Below, piece after piece: positions 1-7,523 of a DNA stretch of 35,320 nt. A program made the translations under genes and the position numbers. Positions within the stretch are counted from its first letter, which is position 1; every line of letters begins with the position of its first letter. This stretch comes from Opitutia bacterium UBA953. Its GTDB lineage: Bacteria > Verrucomicrobiota > Verrucomicrobiia > Opitutales > UBA953. The stretch lies in NCBI GenBank assembly GCA_002293125.1, contig DBCR01000056.1:1-35320 (forward strand). The letters are read 5' to 3'. Below the pieces are notes generated by a model that was not told the DNA's origin, did not search any database, and saw only the letters and a program-made list of their open reading frames with translations.

Positions 1-1
1 C

Positions 2-478
2 ATCAAGGGCCTGAAGCGCATCCGATTCTTCATGACCTTCTCCGAGAACTACCTCACGCACCTCCGCGTCCTCGAAAACGTCGGCATGACCCGCATCGAC
101 CCGATCGACTTCCAGGGCCACCAGATCGTCCCGATCCAGTTCCTCAAGGCGCTCCTGCCCGACCCGGCTTCCCTCGGACCCCGTACCAAGGGCAAGACCT
201 GCATCGGTTGCGAAATCACCGGACTCAAGGACGGCAAACCACGAAAGGTCTTCATCTACAACGTCTGCGACCACCAGGAATGCTACGCCGAAGTGAAGTC
301 CCAGGCGATCAGCTACACGACCGGCGTCCCGGCCGCCATCGGCGGCGCGATGCTCGCCGGCGGCAAGTGGCTCAAGCCCGGCGTCTGGAACATGGAAGAG
401 ATGAACCCGGATCCGTTCATGGAAGCGCTCAACAAGCGTGGACTGCCTTGGCACGTGAAGGAACTCCCGGTCGCCTGA
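2..478 (+). CDS. Carboxynorspermidine synthase (saccharopine dehydrogenase family), C-terminal part
   Basis: The reading frame is open from the first complete codon (position 2) to the TGA at 476-478, so only the last 158 residues are present and the N-terminal Rossmann part lies outside the window. The visible piece resembles the C-terminal half of the saccharopine-dehydrogenase-like carboxynorspermidine synthases, which reductively condense aspartate semialdehyde with a diamine using NADPH. Recognisable stretches include the ENYLTHLRVLENVGM segment and a C-terminal block with GVPAAIGGAMLAGGKW. The strongest support is the neighbour: the next gene on the same strand is the matching decarboxylase. 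Which diamine is used (putrescine or diaminopropane), and so which triamine is made, cannot be read from the sequence. A true lysine-pathway saccharopine dehydrogenase is the alternative but fits the context less well. Confidence 0.85.
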   Translation: MKGLKRIRFFMTFSENYLTHLRVLENVGMTRIDPIDFQGHQIVPIQFLKALLPDPASLGPRTKGKTCIGCEITGLKDGKPRKVFIYNVCDHQECYAEVKSQAISYTTGVPAAIGGAMLAGGKWLKPGVWNMEEMNPDPFMEALNKRGLPWHVKELPVA

Positions 479-489
479 ACGACCACGGC

Positions 490-516
490 AAAGCCCGCTG
501 CCAAGCGGGCTTTTCG
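490..516 (+). terminator. Rho-independent terminator between the two polyamine genes
   Basis: A perfect 10-bp stem (490-499 pairing with 504-513) with a four-base loop is followed by a short T-rich run (TTTTCGTTT). It begins 12 bases after the stop of the carboxynorspermidine synthase and ends about 40 bases before the decarboxylase start, so it could end or attenuate transcription between the two genes. Confidence 0.75.
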
Positions 517-552
517 TTTGCACCGCCCACCGACGCTCTCAATTTCACCCAC

Positions 553-1728
553 GTGTCCGACGCCCTCACCGAAGCTTTCCGCAAGGTCGACCTGAGCCAG
601 GTCCCCAGCCCTTGCCACGTCCTCCATCGCGGCCTGCTGGAACAGAACCTCCGTATCCTGCGCTCGGTGATGGACCGCTCCGGCGCCAAGATAATCCTCG
701 CGCTCAAGGGCTTCGCCCAGTTCAGCGAAGCGAAGCTGATCTCGAAGTATCTCGTGGGCACCACCGCCAGCGGCATCCACGAAGCGCTCCTCGGTCGCGA
801 GGAATTCTGCGGGGAAGTCCACGCCTACTCGCCGGCTTTCAAGGACGAGGAGTTCGCCCACCTGCTCCGCGTCGCCGACCACATCTCCTTCAATTCACCG
901 ACGCAGTGGAAGCGTCATAAGGCCGCCGCCCTCGCGGCCGGCCGCAAGCTCTCCTTCGGCCTCCGCGTCAACCCGGAGCACGCCGAGGTCGACGTCGAAC
1001 TCTACAACCCCTGCGCCTCCGGCTCGCGCCTCGGCACGCTCCGCTCCGAAATCAAATCGCCGGCCGACCTCGAGGGCCTCGAGGGGCTCCACTTCCATAC
1101 GATGTGCCAGCAGGGCTCCGACGTACTGGAGCGCACGGTCGCGGCCTTCGAAGCGAAGTTCGGCGAGTTCATCCCGCAGATGAAGTGGGTCAACTTCGGC
1201 GGCGGCCACCACATCACCCGCGAGGGCTACGACCTTGACCGCCTGGTCCGCATCATCACGGGCTTCCGCCAACGCTGGGGCCAGCATATCCAGGTCTACC
1301 TCGAGCCCGGCGAAGCCATCGGTATCGGTACCGGCGTCTTGGTGGGTACCGTCCTCGATCTGGTCCATAACGGGGTGGATATCGCCATCATCGATATCTC
1401 GGCGACCAACCACATGCCGGACACCTTGGAGATGCCCTACCGCGCCGACATCATGGACGCCGACCTCCCGGGCAAGCTGCCCCATACCTATCGCCTCGGC
1501 AGCGTGACCTGCCTGGCCGGCGATGTCATCGGCGACTACTCCTTCCCTGCCCCGCTTAAAATCGGCCAGCGCCTCGTGTTCATGGACATGTCGCACTACA
1601 CGTTCGTCAAGAACACGACCTTCAACGGAGTGCCCCTCCCGGCGATCGCCAGCTTCGATCCCGCCTCGGGCCAGACACAGGTCGTCCGCCGCTTCGGCTA
1701 CGCGGACTATAAGAACCGCCTTTCTTGA
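553..1728 (+). CDS. nspC: Carboxynorspermidine/carboxyspermidine decarboxylase
   Basis: This is a PLP-dependent alanine-racemase-fold decarboxylase of 391 residues, the usual length for NspC, which removes CO2 from carboxy(nor)spermidine to give the triamine. Near the N-terminus the block LALKGFAQFS carries the predicted PLP lysine (Lys52). FGGGHHITREGYD supplies the glycine-rich phosphate loop, YLEPGEAIGIGTG the conserved glutamate region, and VTCLAGDVIGDY the cysteine segment of the group-IV decarboxylase active site. The frame stays open far upstream, but that part overlaps the preceding gene and the terminator. GTG at 553 is the first start that leaves a normal N-terminus (residues SDALTEAF). 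No Shine-Dalgarno sequence precedes it. It forms a two-gene polyamine locus with the upstream synthase. Confidence 0.92.
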   Translation: MSDALTEAFRKVDLSQVPSPCHVLHRGLLEQNLRILRSVMDRSGAKIILALKGFAQFSEAKLISKYLVGTTASGIHEALLGREEFCGEVHAYSPAFKDEEFAHLLRVADHISFNSPTQWKRHKAAALAAGRKLSFGLRVNPEHAEVDVELYNPCASGSRLGTLRSEIKSPADLEGLEGLHFHTMCQQGSDVLERTVAAFEAKFGEFIPQMKWVNFGGGHHITREGYDLDRLVRIITGFRQRWGQHIQVYLEPGEAIGIGTGVLVGTVLDLVHNGVDIAIIDISATNHMPDTLEMPYRADIMDADLPGKLPHTYRLGSVTCLAGDVIGDYSFPAPLKIGQRLVFMDMSHYTFVKNTTFNGVPLPAIASFDPASGQTQVVRRFGYADYKNRLS

Positions 1729-1746
1729 CCGGGCGGGTAGGCTCTT

Positions 1747-1763
1747 GACCCGACGGTCGGGTC
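1747..1763 (+). promoter_or_regulatory. Perfect 7-bp inverted repeat between nspC and the coiled-coil gene
   Basis: GACCCGA and TCGGGTC are separated by CGG, 18 bases after the nspC stop and 28 bases before the next start codon. It lacks a T-tract, so it is a poor terminator. It may be an operator or an RNA hairpin. Function not known. Confidence 0.4.
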
Positions 1764-1791
1764 TGACAAGGTTGCGGCTAATCCATCATTC

Positions 1792-2406
1792 ATGAAGACC
1801 CGCGAAATTATTCTCATCCTCATCGCCGCCGCTTTCGGTGGCGTGGCCATCGTCACCTGGAGCGGGGAAGAAGCCGCCAACCAGCGCGCCGCCAAGATCA
1901 GCAAGGAAGCCAATGAAGCCCGCCTGAAGAGCGTCGCTGATATCAACGCCCTCACCGCCAAGGCTGCTAAGGACGCTGCCGACGCCAAGAATGCCGCTGC
2001 CGAAGCAGGCAAGCAGGCCGCCGACCTTCTCGCGAAAACCAAGACGGACGCCGATAAGGCCGTCAAGCAGGCGGTCGAAGACCTCGCCAAGGCCAAGGAA
2101 GACACCGCCAAGGCCACGGTGAAGGCTACCGAGCTCGAGAAGGCCAAGGCCGACGCCGCCAACCGCGTCAACGAACTCACCGCCGAACTCGCCCGCCTCC
2201 GTGACGGCTCCGAACTGAAAGAAGCGATCGCCAAGCAGAAGAAGGCTGAAGCGGACCTCGAAGCCGCTTCCACCGCCCTCCGCGAAGCCAACGCCGCCAC
2301 CGCCAAGGCCACCGCCCGCCTCGCCGAAGTCGAAGAAGAGAACCGCCGCCTCCGCGAGCAGACCAAGGGCACCGATAACGTGTCGCCCAACTACCGCGCG
2401 CTCTAA
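1792..2406 (+). CDS. Membrane-anchored Ala/Lys/Glu-rich coiled-coil protein, unknown function
   Basis: This 204-residue protein starts with a positively charged tip (MKTREI) and one hydrophobic segment at about residues 6-23, followed by a long alanine, lysine and glutamate-rich region with heptad-like spacing to about residue 195. The repeated xxAAKxAADAKNA pattern indicates a continuous alpha-helical coiled coil. The hydrophobic segment is more likely a signal anchor than a cleaved signal peptide because no clear cleavage site follows. I recognise no enzymatic motif. It could be an envelope spacer or scaffold like other anchored coiled-coil proteins, but that is only inference from shape. 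ATG 1792 is the first in-frame start after the nspC stop and has no Shine-Dalgarno sequence. A terminator follows. Confidence 0.8.
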   Translation: MKTREIILILIAAAFGGVAIVTWSGEEAANQRAAKISKEANEARLKSVADINALTAKAAKDAADAKNAAAEAGKQAADLLAKTKTDADKAVKQAVEDLAKAKEDTAKATVKATELEKAKADAANRVNELTAELARLRDGSELKEAIAKQKKAEADLEAASTALREANAATAKATARLAEVEEENRRLREQTKGTDNVSPNYRAL

Positions 2407-2428
2407 GGTCCGCCTCAGCCGACCGATC

Positions 2429-2455
2429 AGCCCGTCCGCCCGGTCGGGCTTTTTC
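2429..2455 (+). terminator. Rho-independent terminator after the coiled-coil gene
   Basis: Bases 2429-2438 and 2441-2450 form a 10-bp stem with one mismatch; the innermost pairs must open to form a loop. Five T residues follow directly. It lies between convergent genes, 22 bases after the coiled-coil stop and just before the vsr stop codon. Confidence 0.75.
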
Positions 2456-2459
2456 GTGC

Positions 2460-2900
2460 CTAGGCCATGAGGCGACGTAGCTTGCTAAGCAGGGCCGGCC
2501 GGGTCTTGACCCGCAATGCGTGCTCCCAGAGGCGTAAGACCTTCCACCCGACCCGCCGGAGGTTCCGCGTGTCGCGGCAATCGCGCTCGCGGTTCCGCCG
2601 GAACTTGGCGCGCCAGAAGGCGGCGTTGCCCTTGGGCTGCGTGCCGTGCCGCGGGCAGCCATGCCAGAAACAGCCGTCGACGAAGACCACGAGCCGCCGG
2701 GCACGGAAGACGAAATCGGGCCGCACGCGGAAAGGCCGGCCCTGGGCGTCGCGCCCACGGACAGCCTGCTGACGCCGCCACCCTGACCAGCGCTCCGCCC
2801 GCAGGATCGCCGCCAGGGCCTCTTCGGTGGTCGCGTTGCCCCGCCCACGCACCTTGGCCATCAGGGCGCTGCGCTGGGCACGGGAATAGAGGTCGGCCAT
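2460..2900 (-). CDS. vsr: Very short patch repair endonuclease (Vsr family)
   Basis: The 146-residue protein has the full Vsr layout. The N-terminal RSALMAKVRGRGNATTEEAL block contains the family's conserved Thr-Glu. It is followed by RVRPDFVFRARRLVVFVDG with the catalytic Asp, then CFWHGCPRHGTQPKGN with the zinc-binding Cys/His residues and active-site His. A C-terminal GWKVLRLWEHAL completes it. Vsr enzymes nick next to the T of T:G mismatches made by deamination of 5-methylcytosine and are normally paired with a C5-methyltransferase. No methylase gene is present in the window, so the partner is either elsewhere or absent. The ATG at 2898-2900 gives a normal-length protein. The gene follows the porin on the same strand but is separated from it by two hairpins, so it is probably transcribed independently. 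Confidence 0.92.
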   Translation of the reverse strand: MADLYSRAQRSALMAKVRGRGNATTEEALAAILRAERWSGWRRQQAVRGRDAQGRPFRVRPDFVFRARRLVVFVDGCFWHGCPRHGTQPKGNAAFWRAKFRRNRERDCRDTRNLRRVGWKVLRLWEHALRVKTRPALLSKLRRLMA

Positions 2901-2916
2901 GGCTTATCATGGATAT

Positions 2917-2946
2917 GAAACAGCCCGGGCCGCAAGGTCCGGGCTG
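2917..2946 (-). terminator. Second hairpin between porin and vsr
   Basis: CAGCCCGG at 2921-2928 pairs with CCGGGCTG at 2939-2946. On the minus strand the stem is followed by GTTTCAT, a weak T-tract. It may be a back-up terminator for the porin transcript. Confidence 0.4.
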
Positions 2947-2960
2947 GTCGGCGATACCGC

Positions 2961-2994
2961 CCAACAAAGAGGGCCGGCATCCCTGCCGGCCCTC
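2961..2994 (-). terminator. Rho-independent terminator of the porin gene
   Basis: A perfect 11-bp GC-rich stem (2969-2979 with 2984-2994) and a four-base loop lie 27 bases downstream of the porin stop on the minus strand, followed by TTTGTTGG. Confidence 0.7.
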
Positions 2995-3020
2995 GTGCTA
3001 TGAAGCCTAAATCCTAGGAT

Positions 3021-4412
3021 TTAGAACAGAACCTGAGCCTGGAGGCGGAAGATATCCGCGTCGGCGTGGTCGCCATCGACCACCGTAGCAACACCGCTGG
3101 AGTAACCGGTGATACGACCTTCGAGCTTCGCCTTCTCGTAGCCGAACTGGATCTTCGCGTTGTTCTTATTGATGTAGTAGTTCAGGCCCACGAAGATGCT
3201 GTTGGACTTGTCGTAGGTGGAACCAGCCGTGCCAGTGGTCACGATATCACGGAAACCATCACCGGCTTGCTGGCCGCGACCGTCGGTGTCGAGGGCGGAG
3301 TAGCGCGCCACGGCTTCGAGGTTCTCGGAGAGCTTGTAAGCCAGGGTGATGTTATAACCGCTCGGATCGCGATCGAGGAAACCCGAGTTGGTAGCAGAGG
3401 TGGAGCTGGCGTCGATGGCCGTGACGATGTACTCGCCGAGGACGGTGAGGTCGCCAGTCACGTACTTGAAGTACGGATTGAAGCCTTCAGCCATGGCGAT
3501 CTTGCCATTGACCGCGGTGACGGCGCCACCGGAGGTCGACGTCGCACCCGACGGGGTGATACCGTAGTTGATGCCGACGGTGGTACCGAGGGGCTTCCAG
3601 TCGAAGGAGACGTTGCCGTAGTAACCGTAGTCGTTCACGCCGGTGCTGTTGTAACCCTGAACGGCATCGACGATCGCGGCGCCGTAAGCAAGGGTGCCAG
3701 GACCTCCTTCACCGATCACGACCTTGTTGGAGTAGTGGAGGCCGACGTGGCGGGCACCGAAACCGAGGCGACGACCGTTGTTTGATTCAGCCCAGTAGCG
3801 GGTGACCATCGAACGCTCGACGGTGTAGAGGGCGGAGGAGGAGGTGTTCTCTTCCTGGCCGAAGTTGACCTTCTGGTAGCCGATGTCGAACTTACCGAAC
3901 TCGCTTTCGTAGGTGACGACGGCCTTGTCAGCCGCGCCGGCACGGACGGTCGTGGAGGTCGAGGTCGTGGTCGTGACACCGCCGGAGCTGGTGCTGGTGC
4001 TAGAGCTGGAGGCATTGGAGCTATCACCGAAGTTCCAGACGAGCTCACCGGAGAAACCGGCACCTACGTCGACCTTGGCTCCGAGGTAGAGGCGACGCAT
4101 CATGAAGTTGTTCAGGTCCGTGGCCTGGGTTTCGACGCCCGAGGCAGTCTGGGTGTAGTCAGCCATTTCCCACTGGCCTTGGATACGGCCGGAGAAGGTG
4201 AGGCGGTTGGCGCCGGCTTCCTTGATGAAGACGCGGTCCATGCCAGACTCGGTCTTGGTGGCGGCGGCCGTCTGAAGCGTCTTGGCGCGCTCTTCAGCGG
4301 TGATGATGCCCTTCTTCACGAGAAGATCGAGCGTGGCTTTGTCTTGGGCGAAAGCCGAGACCGACGTAATGGCGGCAGCGGCGATCAGCATGGACTTGAG
4401 GGTGCTATTCAT
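3021..4412 (-). CDS. Outer-membrane porin, OprO/OprP (phosphate-selective porin) type
   Basis: The 463-residue protein has a Sec signal peptide (MNSTLKSMLIAAAAITSVSAFA, cleavage near residue 22). A short helical periplasmic segment follows (DKATLDLLVKKGIITAEERA). After that come alternating amphipathic strands with FSGRIQGQWEMADY, FMMRRLYLGAKVDVGAGFSG and a final strand ending in phenylalanine (QAQVLF), the usual terminal residue of outer-membrane barrels. The FSGRIQ and RRLYLG motifs match the Porin_O_P family. A serine/threonine-only stretch near residues 135-155 (mostly S, T and G) is probably a surface or constriction loop. Despite the family name, substrate specificity is unknown and no phosphate genes are adjacent. 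It has its own candidate promoter and a strong terminator, so it is likely monocistronic and highly expressed. Confidence 0.85.
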   Translation of the reverse strand: MNSTLKSMLIAAAAITSVSAFAQDKATLDLLVKKGIITAEERAKTLQTAAATKTESGMDRVFIKEAGANRLTFSGRIQGQWEMADYTQTASGVETQATDLNNFMMRRLYLGAKVDVGAGFSGELVWNFGDSSNASSSSTSTSSGGVTTTTSTSTTVRAGAADKAVVTYESEFGKFDIGYQKVNFGQEENTSSSALYTVERSMVTRYWAESNNGRRLGFGARHVGLHYSNKVVIGEGGPGTLAYGAAIVDAVQGYNSTGVNDYGYYGNVSFDWKPLGTTVGINYGITPSGATSTSGGAVTAVNGKIAMAEGFNPYFKYVTGDLTVLGEYIVTAIDASSTSATNSGFLDRDPSGYNITLAYKLSENLEAVARYSALDTDGRGQQAGDGFRDIVTTGTAGSTYDKSNSIFVGLNYYINKNNAKIQFGYEKAKLEGRITGYSSGVATVVDGDHADADIFRLQAQVLF

Positions 4413-4425
4413 AGGTGTTGGTGCG

Positions 4426-4453
4426 GTTATGCGAGCGGACTATCTCATCCCAA
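4426..4453 (-). promoter_or_regulatory. Candidate promoter of the porin gene
   Basis: On the minus strand TTGGGA (4453-4448) and CATAAC (4431-4426) are separated by 16 bases. The -10-like box ends 13 bases before the porin ATG, predicting a leader of about 6 bases. Matches are partial (4/6 at each box). Confidence 0.4.
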
Positions 4454-4522
4454 TGTTACAGGATGAAGACGAACGGGTGAAGAACCTGCCGTAAAGCGGG
4501 CCGGTTTAGACGGGTAGAAACC

Positions 4523-5398
4523 TCAGAAAAGCTCACTAAGACCCGCAAAAACCCCAGGAAACTGCGGGTTCCAGCCTAATTCCGCCCGAATCCGCTCGGT
4601 CAAAACGATGCGATTGGGCTGCGTCCGACCCCCTTTGGCCACCCTGGGACCGGCCGGAGCGGCGGGATCGAAGACCGGAGACGGCTGCCCGAGTCGCTCC
4701 GCGATCCACTTCGCGAGCGCTTCCTTCGTCACAGGATTCCCATCACCGACATTATAGACGCGCGCGCCCGTCGGTCCGCTCACGATCGCCGCGAGGATCG
4801 ACGAAGCAGCATCATCGCGATGCAGATAATTGATGAAGTGATCCACACGGCCGCCGATGACATTCTCGCCGCGACGCAGTTGATCGACGAGATGATGACG
4901 ATCAGGACCATAGAGTCCGCCGAAGCGCAACACACGCGCCTTCGCGAAACCCGAAGTCAACACGGCCTGCTCTCCGCCGAGGATCGCATCCGCCGTCGGC
5001 GCGCCGCCGACCGGCGAGGTTTCATCAACGCGGCCGCCGTCATCCTGTCGATACACGCCCGTGGAGCTGGTGAAAATAAAGCAGCTGGCGCCGACTTCAC
5101 GAGCCCACGCAAGCGCGCGCTTCACGCCAACATCGTAAGCTAAGGCATAAGCCTCAGGCCCGCCGCCGCCGGTGCTGGCCGCGTAGACGACTGCATCGAA
5201 ATGCTTCGGCAACAGCGACCAATCACCGGCCTGGATATCGAAAGCCTCCGCAGAGATGCCTTCCGCCCGAAGTCCATCGCGTGAGGCTTCCGAACGGACC
5301 ACTCCGAGCACGTCGTGTCCAGCCGCACGGGCCTGACGGGCGAACTCGGCGCCGACATAACCACAACCGAGTACAGCAATCTTCATCGAAGCGCTCAT
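4523..5398 (-). CDS. NAD(P)-dependent short-chain dehydrogenase/epimerase family protein
   Basis: This 291-residue extended-SDR-like protein opens with the dinucleotide-binding motif VLGCGYVG at residues 8-15. It has an alternating hydrophobic Rossmann fold, VVYAASTGGGG, the SSTGVY segment expected near the catalytic serine, and FINYLHRDDAASSIL in the C-terminal half, typical of sugar-nucleotide epimerase relatives. A classic YxxxK triad lysine is not evident after SSTGVY, so it may belong to the atypical YeeZ-like group rather than being a true epimerase. The ATG at 5398 overlaps the lpxB stop (ATGA), which fixes the start and implies translational coupling. Its link to lipid A synthesis is positional only and its substrate is unknown. 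Confidence 0.75.
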   Translation of the reverse strand: MSASMKIAVLGCGYVGAEFARQARAAGHDVLGVVRSEASRDGLRAEGISAEAFDIQAGDWSLLPKHFDAVVYAASTGGGGPEAYALAYDVGVKRALAWAREVGASCFIFTSSTGVYRQDDGGRVDETSPVGGAPTADAILGGEQAVLTSGFAKARVLRFGGLYGPDRHHLVDQLRRGENVIGGRVDHFINYLHRDDAASSILAAIVSGPTGARVYNVGDGNPVTKEALAKWIAERLGQPSPVFDPAAPAGPRVAKGGRTQPNRIVLTERIRAELGWNPQFPGVFAGLSELF

Positions 5399-6582
5399 TT
5401 GGGCAGGAAGGTGGCGACCCACTCAGCCGGAGTAGAGCCGGACTGCGCGGAAAGTAGACGCATCAGCTCGCCGGCATCAGCGACGGCCTGGGTGCGCGGG
5501 CCCGGAGTTTCGACACACTCACGCAGGCGGGCGGCCAAGGGCGCGGGCTCACAAGCACCCTGCAGGTACTCCGGCCATGCCTGACGCTTGAGGAGGATGT
5601 TCGCGATGCCGAGGTTATCGACCCGCCCCGCGATCAGGCGGCGGCCGACGATCCAAGTGAGCGGATTAGCCCGATACACCACGGCGCCAGGAATACCCGC
5701 GAGGGCTACCGAGAGCGACATGGTGCCCGAACTGACCAGTGCGGCGCAACCGGCGGCGGGGCCTTCGGCGACGGGGCGCAGATCGATGCCCTTAGCCTGG
5801 TCACCGTATTCAGCCAGCAGGCGATAAAGCTCCGCATGCACTTCGCCGCCGGTGTGGAGCACGAGCGCGCGGCGCTTGGGATGGTCCTTACGGAAGAGCG
5901 CGAACGCCTCGACGAGCGTGGGGAAGATTTTGCGGACGGGCTTCGGACGGCTACCCGGCAGCAGCAGGACCGGGCCTTCGGGGTCATAGGTCAATCCAGG
6001 CTGATGGTCGGACTCAGCAAAGGGATGACCGACGAATCGAGCGTCCAGTTTGGTGTCGGCGTATACCGCCGGCTCGAACGGGAAGATGGTACCGACGCCG
6101 TCCAGGTCACGCGCCATGGTGAAGCGACGCTTGGGCTTCCAAGCCCACAGCTGCGGGCTGACGTATTGGATGACGGCCGTCTCGCCGAAGCCGGCACGCG
6201 ACAGGCCCGCCTTACGAAGCTCGTTAGCCAGACGGAGATTGAGGCCAGGGTAATCGACCAGCACGACGACCTTGGGCTTCCACTGCGTGGTCCAAGCGAC
6301 GATGCGCGAGAAGAGCTTCCGGTAGAACGGATAAGCCGAAAGGATCTCCACGATGCCCACGGCGGAGAACGTGGTCATATCCATCAGCAGCTGGGCGCCA
6401 GCGGTGCGTAACTGCGGCCCGCCGAACGCGACGATGCGCAGTCCGGGGCGAGCCTTGAGCAATTCCGCGACGACCTTGGCGGCGTGCTGGTCGCCGGAAT
6501 GTTCCCCGGCCACCACGAGGATGTCGACCTCCCCCGCACGGGGCCGGTCGAAGCGCGCCGGGATGGTCGGGAACGCGCTCAT
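5395..6582 (-). CDS. lpxB: Lipid-A-disaccharide synthase
   Basis: The 395-residue glycosyltransferase (family GT19) condenses UDP-2,3-diacylglucosamine with lipid X (2,3-diacylglucosamine-1-phosphate) to form the lipid A disaccharide at the inner face of the cytoplasmic membrane. Diagnostic stretches are VAGEHSGDQHAAKVV (usually AGEASGD), the TTFSAVGIVEIL block, QYVSPQLWAWKPKR, and the C-terminal LVSSGTMSLSVALAGIPG with VYRANPLTW. The frame continues upstream, but the ATG at 6582 overlaps the stop of the preceding gene as ATGA and gives a length close to E. coli LpxB (382 residues). It is the middle gene of a coupled three-gene unit and confirms a Gram-negative envelope containing lipid A. 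Confidence 0.95.
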   Translation of the reverse strand: MSAFPTIPARFDRPRAGEVDILVVAGEHSGDQHAAKVVAELLKARPGLRIVAFGGPQLRTAGAQLLMDMTTFSAVGIVEILSAYPFYRKLFSRIVAWTTQWKPKVVVLVDYPGLNLRLANELRKAGLSRAGFGETAVIQYVSPQLWAWKPKRRFTMARDLDGVGTIFPFEPAVYADTKLDARFVGHPFAESDHQPGLTYDPEGPVLLLPGSRPKPVRKIFPTLVEAFALFRKDHPKRRALVLHTGGEVHAELYRLLAEYGDQAKGIDLRPVAEGPAAGCAALVSSGTMSLSVALAGIPGAVVYRANPLTWIVGRRLIAGRVDNLGIANILLKRQAWPEYLQGACEPAPLAARLRECVETPGPRTQAVADAGELMRLLSAQSGSTPAEWVATFLPK

Positions 6583-7523
6583 TTGCGCGCCATGCCAGCG
6601 CGGATCTGTTCGGTGATCTTGATGGCGACTGCCAAGGCCGTACGCCCGAGCTCGCCGCTGACCTTCGGGCTCTTGCGGTCGCGGACGCACGCGGTGAATG
6701 AAGCGAGCTCGATGGCGAGGGGCTCACCCTTCTCGATCGGGATCTCTTCCTTGGCGAAGCCGCCTTCGGCGGTCGGGTCGACACGCACAGTGTGGCCCTT
6801 CTGGCCCATGAAATCGATGGAGAGGTAGCCACCGGTCTGGAAGACGCGGATCTCGCGGTTCTTCTTCAAGGAAACACGACTGGAGCTCAGGTTGGCGACG
6901 CAGCCGTTCTTAAAGGCGATACGGGCATTGGCGATATCCTCGGTCTTGGTCACGACCGATACGCCGACGGCGTCGATGCGCTCGACCGGGGAGTTGGCCA
7001 GCTGCAGGACGATACCGATATCGTGGATCATCAGGTCAAGGACGACGCCGACCTCGGTGCCGCGCGGGGTGAAGGGCGCGAGGCGCTCGGCGGTGATGTA
7101 GCGGGCATCAGTGACGGCCTTCTCAAGGTAGGACATCACGGGGTTGTAATGCTCGATATGACCGACCTGGACGATGCGATCAGCCTTGGCGGCGGCGTCG
7201 AGGATCTGGGAGGCCTCCTCGAGCGTGACGCAGATGGGCTTCTCAATCAGGAGGTGCACACCTTTGGCGAGCAGCGGCAGCGCCACGGCGGCGTGGTGAT
7301 TAGTCGGGACCACGACGCTGACGGCGTCGCAGCCGGCCGCCATCTCGTCGAGGGTGGCGAAGCGATGGCAGTTATGCTTGGCGCAGATCTCGGCCGCCCG
7401 GGCATCGTTCGGTTCGAAGATGCCGGCGAGTTCGGCGCCGGGCAGGGTCGAGTAGATGCGGGCGTGGTGCTGGCCGAGCGAACCCGTGCCGGCCACCCCG
7501 CAGCGGATGCGCGTAGCGGTCAT
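6579..7523 (-). CDS. Gfo/Idh/MocA oxidoreductase, GnnA-like (possible UDP-GlcNAc 3-dehydrogenase)
   Basis: The 314-residue protein begins with a Rossmann NAD(P)-binding motif (CGVAGTGSLGQHHARIY, residues 7-23) and has the family's VVPTNHHAAVALPLLAKGV and LLIEKPICVTLEEA blocks, including the catalytic-type EKP. It is followed by QVGHIEHYNPV, which resembles the GHIERFNP segment of oxidoreductases found beside lpxA/lpxB in other bacteria. Some of these (GnnA) oxidise the 3-hydroxyl of UDP-GlcNAc before transamination, leading to amide-linked lipid A. Placement directly before lpxB with an ATGA overlap supports a lipid A role. The aminotransferase partner GnnB is not in the window, so the specific reaction is unproven. 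ATG 7523 was chosen because it immediately precedes the Rossmann fold; in-frame codons upstream encode nothing family-like. Confidence 0.8.
   Translation of the reverse strand: MTATRIRCGVAGTGSLGQHHARIYSTLPGAELAGIFEPNDARAAEICAKHNCHRFATLDEMAAGCDAVSVVVPTNHHAAVALPLLAKGVHLLIEKPICVTLEEASQILDAAAKADRIVQVGHIEHYNPVMSYLEKAVTDARYITAERLAPFTPRGTEVGVVLDLMIHDIGIVLQLANSPVERIDAVGVSVVTKTEDIANARIAFKNGCVANLSSSRVSLKKNREIRVFQTGGYLSIDFMGQKGHTVRVDPTAEGGFAKEEIPIEKGEPLAIELASFTACVRDRKSPKVSGELGRTALAVAIKITEQIRAGMARK

Noticed and set aside
208..552. Upstream in-frame extension of nspC
   Set aside because: It overlaps the upstream gene in another frame and runs through a terminator; NspC homology begins after GTG 553.
3066..3785. 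Long open frame on the plus strand over the porin gene
   Set aside because: It is the antisense shadow of a well-supported porin and has no family resemblance; GC-rich codon bias opens such frames.
4413..4522. Terminator after the SDR gene
   Set aside because: Only a weak AAAGC/GGTTT-type symmetry is seen, with no stable stem plus T-run.
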